Assembly (NCBI RefSeq): GCF_020010925.1
Contig: NZ_JAGJBZ010000001.1
Span: forward strand, 1,364,001 to 1,428,000
DNA length: 64,000 nucleotides
Direction: 5' to 3'
Source: Streptomyces griseiscabiei
GTDB taxonomy: Bacteria > Actinomycetota > Actinomycetes > Streptomycetales > Streptomycetaceae
Part shown: positions 34,867 through 41,891 of the stretch, piece by piece
How the letters are laid out: every line of letters starts with the position of its first letter
How positions within the stretch are numbered: position 1 is the stretch's first letter
Position numbers and translations under genes: made by a program
Notes under the pieces: generated by a model
Told to the model about the DNA's origin: nothing
Databases searched by the model: none
The model's input: only the letters and a program-made list of their open reading frames with translations

Positions 34867-35307
34867 GTGAGGCTGACCAGATACACGGATCTCGCGCTCC
34901 GGGCAGTGATGCGTCTGGCCGTCGTGGACGGCGAGGAGTTGCTGACGACGCGGCAGATCGCCGACTCGATGAACGTCCCCTACACGCACATGGCGAAGGC
35001 CATCGCGCAGTTGCAGCACCTCGGGGTGATCGAGGCGCGGCGGGGGCGCGGCGGCGGGCTGACGCTCACCGGCGCGGGCCGGAGCACGCCGGTGGGGGAT
35101 CTGGTCAGGACGCTGGAAGGGGACCGGGAGGCCGTGGTGTGCGAGGGTGACGCCCCGTGCCCCCTCTCGGGCGCCTGCCGGCTGCGGCGGGCCCTGCGGG
35201 AGGCGCAGGAGGCGTTCCACTCCTCGCTGAACGGGGTGACGGTCGCCGATCTGGTGAAGTCCCCGACGGGCCCCGTCCTGCTGGCGCTGGGCGCTCCCCC
35301 GGGCTGA
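34867..35307 (+). CDS. nsrR: NsrR, Rrf2-family iron-sulfur nitric-oxide sensor
   Basis: 146 residues: Rrf2 start MRLTRYTDLALRAVMRLAV, winged HTH (TTRQIADSMNVPYTHMAKAIAQLQHLGVIEARRGRGGG) and the cluster Cys in VCEGDAPCPLSGACRL, which hold a [4Fe-4S] cluster in Streptomyces NsrR. NO destroys the cluster and releases repression. It starts at GTG 34867 without Shine-Dalgarno and with a possible -10 (GATAGT) about 9 nt upstream, so it is probably leaderless. The hmp gene follows with a matching box. Confidence 0.93.
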   Translation: MRLTRYTDLALRAVMRLAVVDGEELLTTRQIADSMNVPYTHMAKAIAQLQHLGVIEARRGRGGGLTLTGAGRSTPVGDLVRTLEGDREAVVCEGDAPCPLSGACRLRRALREAQEAFHSSLNGVTVADLVKSPTGPVLLALGAPPG

Positions 35308-35378
35308 CCGCCCGGGCCTTTCCGTGGCACCCCTGACACCGCCCCCGCACGGCCGGGACCGTCACAGCCATGACCAAA

Positions 35379-35401
35379 AATACGCATCTCACATACCAAT
35401 T
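35379..35401. promoter_or_regulatory. NsrR-type box before hmp
   Basis: 11-1-11 element: AATACGCATCT, C, ACATACCAATT, 29 nt before the hmp ATG. It shares AATACGCATCTC exactly with the nsrR box, and its second half resembles the published hmpA site as I recall it. Confidence 0.8.
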
Positions 35402-35430
35402 CAATCGAACTCGATCCAGGAGTGTGTCCC

Positions 35431-36636
35431 ATGCTGTCTGCGCAGTCGGCCCCCGTCGTACGAGCGACGCTTCCCGTGGTGGGAGCCTCACTGACCACGA
35501 TCACGGAGGTGTTCTACCGGCGGCTGTTCGAGGAGCGCCCGGAGCTGCTGCGTGATCTGTTCAACCGGACCAACCAGGCCACCGGCGCGCAGCGCGAGGC
35601 ACTGGCCGGCTCGGTGGCCGCCTTCGCCACCCTGCTGGTCGAACGGCCCGGCATACGCCCCGACGCCGTCCTCGCGCGGATCGCCCACAAGCACGTCTCG
35701 CTCGGCATCACCGCCGACCAGTACCCCCTGGTCGGACGGCACCTGCTCGGCGCGGTCGCCGAGGTGCTCGGTGACGCCGTGACACCCGAGGTCGGGGCCG
35801 CCTGGGACGAGGTGTACTGGCTGATGGCCAACGCCCTGATCGCCATCGAGTCCCGGCTGTACGCCGAGGCCGGCATCGGGGACGGGGACGTGTGGCGGCG
35901 TATGGAGATCGCCGAACGCCGTCAGGAGTCGGCCGACGCCGTGTCCCTGGTCCTGCGCCGCACCGACGGCCACCCCACCGCCGCCTTCCGGCCCGGGCAG
36001 TACGTCGGTGTCCGCGTCGAACTGCCGGACGGCGCGCACCAGATCCGCCAGTACAGCCTGTCCACCGCGCCCGACCACAAGACCTGGCGCATCACGGTCA
36101 AGCGCGAGAAGGCCGCCGACGGCACGGTCCCCGACGGTGAGGTCTCGTCCTGGCTGCACGCCCACGCCGAGGAGGGTGACCTCCTCGATGTGTCGCTGCC
36201 CTCCGGTGACCTCGCCCTGCCCGAGGGCGACACTCCCCTCCTCCTCGCCTCCGCCGGCATCGGCATCACCCCGATGCTGTCGATGCTCGACCATCTCGCC
36301 CTCACCTCCTCCTCGCGCCCCGTCACCGTCCTGCACGCCGACCGCTCCCCCCTCGACCATGTCCACCGGGACGAACAGGCGGAGCTCGTCGACCGTCTCA
36401 CCGGTGCCGACCTTCACCTGTGGTACGAGAACGACGCCCACCGCTCCCCCGCCGCCCAGGTCTTCGCCGGGCGCGCCACCCTCGACCACCTCACCCCGGC
36501 CGCCGACACCACCGCCTACCTCTGCGGGCCACTGCCCTTCATGCGCCTGGTGCGCGGCGAACTGCTGGCCAAGGGACTGCACCCGTCCGCCATCCACTAC
36601 GAGGTCTTCGGCCCCGACCTCTGGCTCACCGAGTAG
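35431..36636 (+). CDS. hmp: Flavohaemoglobin, nitric-oxide dioxygenase
   Basis: 401 residues. Globin domain (about 1-135) with the proximal His in ARIAHKHVSLGI and FYRRLFEERPEL; FAD domain with FRPGQYVGVRVELPDG and RQYSLSTAPD; NAD domain with LLLASAGIGITPMLSML and AYLCGPLPFM, ending VFGPDLW. It converts NO and oxygen to nitrate with NAD(P)H. ATG 35431 is preceded by AGGAG. It is controlled, by motif and by family knowledge, by NsrR encoded just upstream. Confidence 0.94.
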   Translation: MLSAQSAPVVRATLPVVGASLTTITEVFYRRLFEERPELLRDLFNRTNQATGAQREALAGSVAAFATLLVERPGIRPDAVLARIAHKHVSLGITADQYPLVGRHLLGAVAEVLGDAVTPEVGAAWDEVYWLMANALIAIESRLYAEAGIGDGDVWRRMEIAERRQESADAVSLVLRRTDGHPTAAFRPGQYVGVRVELPDGAHQIRQYSLSTAPDHKTWRITVKREKAADGTVPDGEVSSWLHAHAEEGDLLDVSLPSGDLALPEGDTPLLLASAGIGITPMLSMLDHLALTSSSRPVTVLHADRSPLDHVHRDEQAELVDRLTGADLHLWYENDAHRSPAAQVFAGRATLDHLTPAADTTAYLCGPLPFMRLVRGELLAKGLHPSAIHYEVFGPDLWLTE

Positions 36637-36725
36637 GCGGCACGGGAACGGCGCGGGAACGGGGCGGAAGCGGGGCGGGTCAGGGACCCGGACAGCCCAT
36701 GAGACGCACGTCACACCCGGCTCCC

Positions 36726-36753
36726 TGTCACGGATCGCCCCGGCTGCCCGGTC
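36726..36753 (+). promoter_or_regulatory. ECF41-type promoter B (variant)
   Basis: TGTCACG, 18 nt, GTC: one base different in the -35 and one base longer than the other sites. It is 37 nt upstream of the AhpD-like gene. Confidence 0.5.
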
Positions 36754-36789
36754 AGAGGGGTGTATCCGCCACACGGCAAGGAGATCACC

Positions 36790-37263
36790 GTGGAATCGCG
36801 TCTCAACTACTTCGGCCACCCTCTCGCGGGCAAGGTGCTGAAGCACATCAACTCGGCCGGCAAGGTGGTGTCGGACTCGACGCTGCCGGCCACCGTTCAG
36901 GAGCTGGTGAAGATCCGCGCGAGCCAGATCAACGGCTGTGGCTTCTGCACCGACATGCACACCAAGGACGCCGCCCACGCGGGAGAGACCCCGCAGCGCC
37001 TGCACCTGATCGCCGCCTGGCGCGAGGCCAAGGTCTTCACCGAGGCCGAGCGCGCCGCGCTCGAACTCACGGAGCAGGGCACCCGTATCGCCGACGCGGC
37101 CGGGGGCGTCACCGACGAGGCCTGGGCGAACGCCGCGAAGCACTACGACGAGGAGCAGCTGATCGCCCTGATCTCGCTCATCGCCGTCATCAACGCCTAC
37201 AACCGCATCAATGTCATCAACCAGCAGCCCGCCGGGGACTACCAGCCGGGCCAGTTCGGCTAG
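36790..37263 (+). CDS. Carboxymuconolactone decarboxylase/AhpD-like protein
   Basis: 157 residues. The AhpD-type redox motif is NGCGFCTDMHTKDA (CxxC plus His), followed by RLHLIAAWREAKVFTEAERAALELTE and the helix LIALISLIAVINAYNRINV. This is the peroxidase-like group regularly found as the target of ECF41 sigma factors. GTG 36790 is chosen because AAGGAG lies 6 nt before it. A near-consensus ECF41 promoter is upstream. Confidence 0.92.
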   Translation: MESRLNYFGHPLAGKVLKHINSAGKVVSDSTLPATVQELVKIRASQINGCGFCTDMHTKDAAHAGETPQRLHLIAAWREAKVFTEAERAALELTEQGTRIADAAGGVTDEAWANAAKHYDEEQLIALISLIAVINAYNRINVINQQPAGDYQPGQFG

Positions 37264-37381
37264 ACACCTCCCCGACCAGGCACCCACGGTCCGTCTCCAC
37301 GCCGCCCCGACCCACGGCGAGGAGGCGGACTTCGCGGTTTCACCGCACCGACCTCGGCACTCGGGGCTCGTCGACCGGGGA

Positions 37382-37409
37382 TGTCACAGATCGCGGGCCG
37401 GTCTGGTCG
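37382..37409 (+). promoter_or_regulatory. ECF41-type promoter C
   Basis: TGTCACA, 17 nt, GTCG; 33 nt before the flavoprotein start. Confidence 0.75.
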
Positions 37410-37442
37410 TAGTGGTGACAACACCGGCGATCGGAGTAGACC

Positions 37443-39173
37443 GTGGCACTCACCGAACAACGTCTTTCCACCATGGTGCTGGTGATCGGCACCGGAGGGG
37501 CCGGTCTGCGCGCGGCGATCGAACTGGCCGAGGCGGGCGTGGACGTCCTCGCGGTCGGCAAGCGGGCCAAGGAGGACGCGCACACGGCCCTCGCCGCCGG
37601 AGGGATCAACGCGGCGCTGGCCACCATGGACCCCGAGGACAGCTGGCAGCAGCACGCGGCGGACACCCTCAAGGAGAGCTATCTGCTCGCCGATCCCCGT
37701 ACCGCCGAGATCGTCACCCGGGGCGCCGCCCGGGGCATCGACGACCTGGAGCGCTTCGGCATGGCGTTCGCGCGGGAGGAGGACGGCCGGATCTCCCAGC
37801 GGTTCTTCGGCGCGCACACGTTCCGGCGCACCGCCTTCGCGGGCGACTACACCGGCCTGGAGATCCAGCGGACGCTGATCAGGCGTGCGGAGCAGCTGAA
37901 GGTCCCCGTCCTCGACGGGGTGTACATCACGCGCCTCCTGACCCACGACGGGGCCGTCTTCGGCGCCTACGGCTTCGACCTGGCGAGCGGGACGCGGTAT
38001 CTGATCCACGCCGACGCCGTGATCCTCGCGGCCGGCGGGCACACCCGGATCTGGCGGCGTACGTCCTCGCGACGCGACGAGAACACCGGCGACTCCTTCC
38101 GGCTGGCCGTGGACGCCGGGGCCCGGCTGCGCGACCCGGAGCTGGTGCAGTTCCACCCGTCCGGGATCATCGAGCCGGAGAACGCGGCCGGGACCCTGGT
38201 CAGCGAGGCCGCCCGGGGCGAGGGCGGCATCCTGCGCAACGCGCTCGGGGAACGCTTCATGGCCCGCTACGACCCCGAGCGGATGGAGCTGTCCACCCGC
38301 GACCGCGTGGCGCTGGCCTCCTACACGGAGATCAAGGAGGGGCGCGGCACCCCCAAGGGCGGGGTGTGGCTCGACGTGTCCCATCTGCCCCGGCAGACGA
38401 TCATGACGCGGCTGCCCCGCGTGTACCAGACACTGCTGGACCTGCAGATGCTGGACATCACCCGGGAACCGATCGAGATCGCGCCCACCGCGCACTACTC
38501 GATGGGCGGGGTGTGGGTGCGCCCCGAGGACCACAGCACCGACGTACGCGGGCTGTACGCCATCGGGGAGGCGTCGAGCGGACTGCACGGCGCCAACCGG
38601 CTCGGCGGGAACAGTCTCATCGAGCTGCTGGTCTTCGGCCGGATCACCGGCCGGGCGGCCGCCGCCTACTCCGAGTCCCTCACCGCCCACCCACGCTCGG
38701 CGGCCGCCGTCGCGCGGGCCCGGGCGGAGGTCGACGAACTGCTCACGGCCGACGGGCCGGAGAACGTCCGTGCCCTGCAGCGGGCCATCCGCGACACGAT
38801 GACCGAGCACGCGGGCGTCGTACGCGACGAGGAGGGCCTGCGGGCGGGGCTGGCGGAACTCTCCGTGATCGAGAAGCGGATGGAGGACGTCGGGGTCCAC
38901 CCGGACATCGCCGGCTATCAGGACCTCGCCCACGCCTTCGACCTCAAGTCCGCCGCGCTGGCGGCGCGGGCCACGCTCGAAGCGGCCCTGGAGCGCCGTG
39001 AGACCCGCGGCTGCCACAACCGCAGCGACCATCCCGACCTGGATCCCGCAATGCGGGTGAATCTCGTGTGGTCACCGACGACCGGTATCACCCGCGAGAG
39101 CATTCCGGAGATCCCGGACGAGATTTCCGCGCTGATGCAGGAGGTCACGACAGAGGGCAAGCTCGTCGAATGA
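37443..39173 (+). CDS. Orphan succinate dehydrogenase/fumarate reductase-like flavoprotein
   Basis: 576 residues of the SdhA/FrdA/L-aspartate-oxidase group. FAD site: VLVIGTGGAGLRAAIELAEAG. Also seen are LAAGGINAAL, the active-site regions VQFHPSGI and STRDRVALA, and APTAHYSMGGVWV with GANRLGGNSLIELLVFGR near the end of the FAD domain; a C-terminal helical domain follows. No iron-sulfur or membrane-anchor genes adjoin it, so it may act alone or with subunits encoded elsewhere. GTG 37443 follows GGAG. An ECF41-type promoter points at it. Confidence 0.9.
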   Translation: MALTEQRLSTMVLVIGTGGAGLRAAIELAEAGVDVLAVGKRAKEDAHTALAAGGINAALATMDPEDSWQQHAADTLKESYLLADPRTAEIVTRGAARGIDDLERFGMAFAREEDGRISQRFFGAHTFRRTAFAGDYTGLEIQRTLIRRAEQLKVPVLDGVYITRLLTHDGAVFGAYGFDLASGTRYLIHADAVILAAGGHTRIWRRTSSRRDENTGDSFRLAVDAGARLRDPELVQFHPSGIIEPENAAGTLVSEAARGEGGILRNALGERFMARYDPERMELSTRDRVALASYTEIKEGRGTPKGGVWLDVSHLPRQTIMTRLPRVYQTLLDLQMLDITREPIEIAPTAHYSMGGVWVRPEDHSTDVRGLYAIGEASSGLHGANRLGGNSLIELLVFGRITGRAAAAYSESLTAHPRSAAAVARARAEVDELLTADGPENVRALQRAIRDTMTEHAGVVRDEEGLRAGLAELSVIEKRMEDVGVHPDIAGYQDLAHAFDLKSAALAARATLEAALERRETRGCHNRSDHPDLDPAMRVNLVWSPTTGITRESIPEIPDEISALMQEVTTEGKLVE

Positions 39174-39202
39174 CGGGAATTCTCCGCATTCCCGCGAACC
39201 CC

Positions 39203-39230
39203 TGTCACAAGTCGCGCCCCTGTCTTGTCT
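39203..39230 (+). promoter_or_regulatory. ECF41-type promoter D
   Basis: TGTCACA, 17 nt, GTCT; 39 nt before the NmrA-like gene start. Confidence 0.75.
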
Positions 39231-39269
39231 CCTCTGGTACCGAGAAAGAACTTCCGAAAGGATTCCGTC

Positions 39270-40016
39270 ATGAAGGTCGTAGTGATCGGTGGAACCGGTC
39301 TCATCGGTTCGAAGCTCGTCGGCAAGCTCGGCGAGCACGGGCACGAGGCCGTCGCCGCCGCGCCCAACACCGGCGTCAACACCCTGACGGGCGAGGGCCT
39401 CGCCGAGGTCCTGGAGGGCGCGGCGGTCGTGGTCGACGTGTCGAACTCGCCCTCCTTCGCGGACGACGCCGCCATGGACTTCTTCCGCACCTCCACGACC
39501 AACCTCCTCAAGGCCGAGTCCGAGGCCGGTGTGCGGCACCATGTGGCGCTCTCCGTGGTCGGCACCGACCGCCTCCAGGAGAGCGGCTACTTCCGTGCCA
39601 AGCAGGCCCAGGAGGAGCTGATCCAGTCGTCCGGGATTCCGTACTCGATCGTCCACGCCACCCAGTTCTTCGAGTTCATGAAGGGGATCGCGGACATGTC
39701 GACCGAGGGCGACACGGTGCGGCTGGCCCCCGTGAAGATCCAGCCGATCCTCTCCGACGACGTGGCCGCCGCCGTCGGCCGCACCGCGGTCGGCTCCCCG
39801 GTCGACGGTGTGGTCGAGATCGCGGGCCCCGACGTCTTCCGGCTCGACGAGCTGATCCGTGAGGGGCTCGCCGCCAAGGGCGACCCCCGCAAGGTCGTCA
39901 CCGACCCGAAGGCGCCCTACTCCGGCGCCCAGGTGCAGGAGGACACGCTCGTCCCGGGCCCGGGCGCGCACATCGCCGAGACCCGGTTCGCCGACTGGCT
40001 CGCGCGGCAGAAGTAG
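39270..40016 (+). CDS. NmrA-type atypical SDR (NAD(P)-binding epimerase-like protein)
   Basis: 248 residues. NAD(P) motif GGTGLIG at 7-13; conserved VVDVSNSPSF, HHVALSVVGTDRLQESGYFRAKQAQEELI and IVHATQFFEFM. This is the epimerase-like family regularly associated with ECF41 factors. ATG 39270 follows GAAAGGA at a good distance. A TGTCACA-type promoter lies upstream and a terminator-like hairpin downstream. Confidence 0.92.
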   Translation: MKVVVIGGTGLIGSKLVGKLGEHGHEAVAAAPNTGVNTLTGEGLAEVLEGAAVVVDVSNSPSFADDAAMDFFRTSTTNLLKAESEAGVRHHVALSVVGTDRLQESGYFRAKQAQEELIQSSGIPYSIVHATQFFEFMKGIADMSTEGDTVRLAPVKIQPILSDDVAAAVGRTAVGSPVDGVVEIAGPDVFRLDELIREGLAAKGDPRKVVTDPKAPYSGAQVQEDTLVPGPGAHIAETRFADWLARQK

Positions 40017-40033
40017 GCGGCGGCACTCTCCGC

Positions 40034-40059
40034 GGTCCCCTGCCGATCGGCAGGGGACC
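40034..40059 (+). terminator. Hairpin terminator after the NmrA-like gene
   Basis: GGTCCCCTGCCG-AT-CGGCAGGGGACC: 12-bp perfect stem in the 79-nt gap before the YceI gene. Confidence 0.75.
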
Positions 40060-40095
40060 CCTCGCTCCGGCACTTTCACGAAGGGACGCTTCGCC

Positions 40096-40683
40096 ATGTC
40101 CAATCGCACGGAAACCGTGATATCCGATTCCGCTCGCCATCACGATCTGACGGGCACCTACGCCATCGATCCGGACCACAGCACCATAGGGTTCTCCGTC
40201 CGCCACGCCATGATCAGCAACGTCCGGGGGAAATTCACCGCTTTCGAGGGACTGCTGAAACTCGACGGGGAACGGCCGGCCCGGTCCGAGGCCCATGTCA
40301 GTGTCCAGACCGGCAGTCTCGACACGGGCATCGCCCAGCGGGACGCCCATGTCACCGGTGCGGACTTCCTGGACTCGGCGACCTTCCCCCTCATGACCTT
40401 CCGCTCCACCGGGATCGCCGAGGACGGGGAGGGCCGGTTCCGGATGGCCGGCCTTCTGCGGATCAAGGACGTCGAACTGCCCCTCGACATCGACCTCGAG
40501 TTCGGCGGCGCGGGCCAGGACGCCGGCGGGCTGAACCGGGTCGGCTTCGAGGGCACGGCCACCCTGCGGCGCTCCGACTGGGGCATCGACTGGAACTCCG
40601 CGCTGGCCACGGGCGGAGTGCTGGTCGGCGACAAGGTGAAGCTGGTCCTCGACATCTCCGCCGTGGAGCTGGACCCCCGGTGA
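40096..40683 (+). CDS. YceI-family protein
   Basis: 195 residues with the YceI lipocalin-like pattern: LTGTYAIDPDHSTIGFSVRHAMISNVRGKF, SEAHVSVQTGSLDTGIAQRDAHV, DFLDSATFPLMTFRST and RSDWGIDWN. No signal peptide, so probably cytoplasmic, binding an isoprenoid-type lipid as YceI proteins do. AAGGGA precedes ATG 40096. Isoprenoid quinone binding would fit the respiratory neighbours, but that is speculation. Confidence 0.92.
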   Translation: MSNRTETVISDSARHHDLTGTYAIDPDHSTIGFSVRHAMISNVRGKFTAFEGLLKLDGERPARSEAHVSVQTGSLDTGIAQRDAHVTGADFLDSATFPLMTFRSTGIAEDGEGRFRMAGLLRIKDVELPLDIDLEFGGAGQDAGGLNRVGFEGTATLRRSDWGIDWNSALATGGVLVGDKVKLVLDISAVELDPR

Positions 40684-40880
40684 CCCGGCCGTCCGAGGAC
40701 CGACTCGCCATGGCGGCCACCGTGGTGTCGCTGACCGCCGAGGCCACCGCGCTGGAGGCCCGGGTCGACACCCTGCGCCGGGAGCTGGCCGACCTCGACG
40801 AGCGGACGCGGGCCGTCCTGCACGCCCTGCGCCGGCTCGACCGGGGACGGCCCCGCGGCGCCCGCGGCGCCCCTGGGTAG
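40680..40880 (+). CDS. Small coiled-coil protein
   Basis: A 66-codon reading with GTG start overlapping the YceI stop (GTGA). The core (ATALEARVDTLRRELADLDERTRAVL) is a clear heptad pattern, with a basic Gly/Arg tail. Translational coupling and the heptads support a real gene, but it is short and unknown. Confidence 0.5.
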   Translation: MTRPSEDRLAMAATVVSLTAEATALEARVDTLRRELADLDERTRAVLHALRRLDRGRPRGARGAPG

Positions 40881-40970
40881 GCTCTCTCCCGAAGCCGCGC
40901 GACCCTGCGCGTGTGCGCCCGGGTCGCCGTGCCAACCGGTACGGCGTGCCGTTCGACCAGGAGAAATGTG

Positions 40971-41873
40971 ATGCCCCCGACGATCCGCCGGGCTGTGATC
41001 CCCGCCGCCGGCCTCGGTTCCCGTCTGCTGCCCCTGACGAAGGCGACTCCGAAGGAGATGCTGCCGGTCGGTGACAAGCCGGTCATCGAGCACACCGTGC
41101 GCGAGCTGGTGGACTCCGGCATCACCGACATCACCATCGTCGTCTCCGGCGGCAAGAGCCTCATCCAGGACCACTTCCGCCCCAACCCCGCCCTCGTGGA
41201 GCAGCTCCGCGAGGACGGCAAGACGGCCTACGCGGACGCCGTCGAGGAGGTCGCGGAGCTGGCCCGCCGGGGCCACATCACCTACCTCGACCAGTACGGG
41301 CCGTACGGCAACGGCACCCCGGTGCTCAACGCCGCCCGTGCCTTCGGCGACGAACCCGTCCTGGTGCTCTGGCCCGACGACGTCTTCGTGGCCGAGGTCC
41401 CCCGCGCCCAGCAGCTGATCCGCGCCTACGAGCAGACCGGCTGCCCGGTACTGGCCCTGCTGCCGATGGACCCCACCGAGTCCCAGCGCTACGGCGTGCC
41501 CATCGTCAAGGAGGACCTCGGCGACGGCCAGCTGCGCATCACCGGTCTGGTCGAGAAGCCCGAGCCTTCCGCCGCGCCCTCGTCGTACGCGGCGATCGGC
41601 GGCTATGTCGTCACCCCCGGCATCATCGACGAACTGCGTGAGCAGACCCGCCGCTGGTACGAGCACCGGACCGGCGAGGTCTATCTGACCGACGCCATCA
41701 ACGCCTACGCCGCCACCCGCGCGGTGTACGGGCAGGTCATCAAGGGCCGCTGGTACGACACCGGCAACCCGGCCGACTACCTGGTCGCCCAGATGGCCTT
41801 CGCGCTGGCCCACCCCGAGTACGGCCCCGTCGTACGCGGTCTGGTCGAGGGGCTCGACACGCCCGGACAGTAG
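40971..41873 (+). CDS. galU: UTP-glucose-1-phosphate uridylyltransferase
   Basis: 300 residues. The nucleotide-binding start is IPAAGLGSRLLPLTKATPKEMLPVGDKPVIEH, followed by VVSGGKSLIQDHF, VLWPDDVF, GLVEKPEP and the C-terminal KGRWYDTGNPADYL. It makes UDP-glucose from UTP and glucose-1-phosphate, a possible donor for the glycosyltransferase encoded at 46.2-47.4 kb. ATG 40971 has AGGAG upstream. Confidence 0.94.
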   Translation: MPPTIRRAVIPAAGLGSRLLPLTKATPKEMLPVGDKPVIEHTVRELVDSGITDITIVVSGGKSLIQDHFRPNPALVEQLREDGKTAYADAVEEVAELARRGHITYLDQYGPYGNGTPVLNAARAFGDEPVLVLWPDDVFVAEVPRAQQLIRAYEQTGCPVLALLPMDPTESQRYGVPIVKEDLGDGQLRITGLVEKPEPSAAPSSYAAIGGYVVTPGIIDELREQTRRWYEHRTGEVYLTDAINAYAATRAVYGQVIKGRWYDTGNPADYLVAQMAFALAHPEYGPVVRGLVEGLDTPGQ

Positions 41874-41891
41874 GCACCGGGCCGTCCCGGT

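Noticed and set aside
36675-36715. GTCACA words before the AhpD-like gene as an extra promoter
   Set aside because: The GTCACA at 36711 lacks the leading T and has no GTC at 17 nt. Only the later TGTCACG site was kept, with low confidence.
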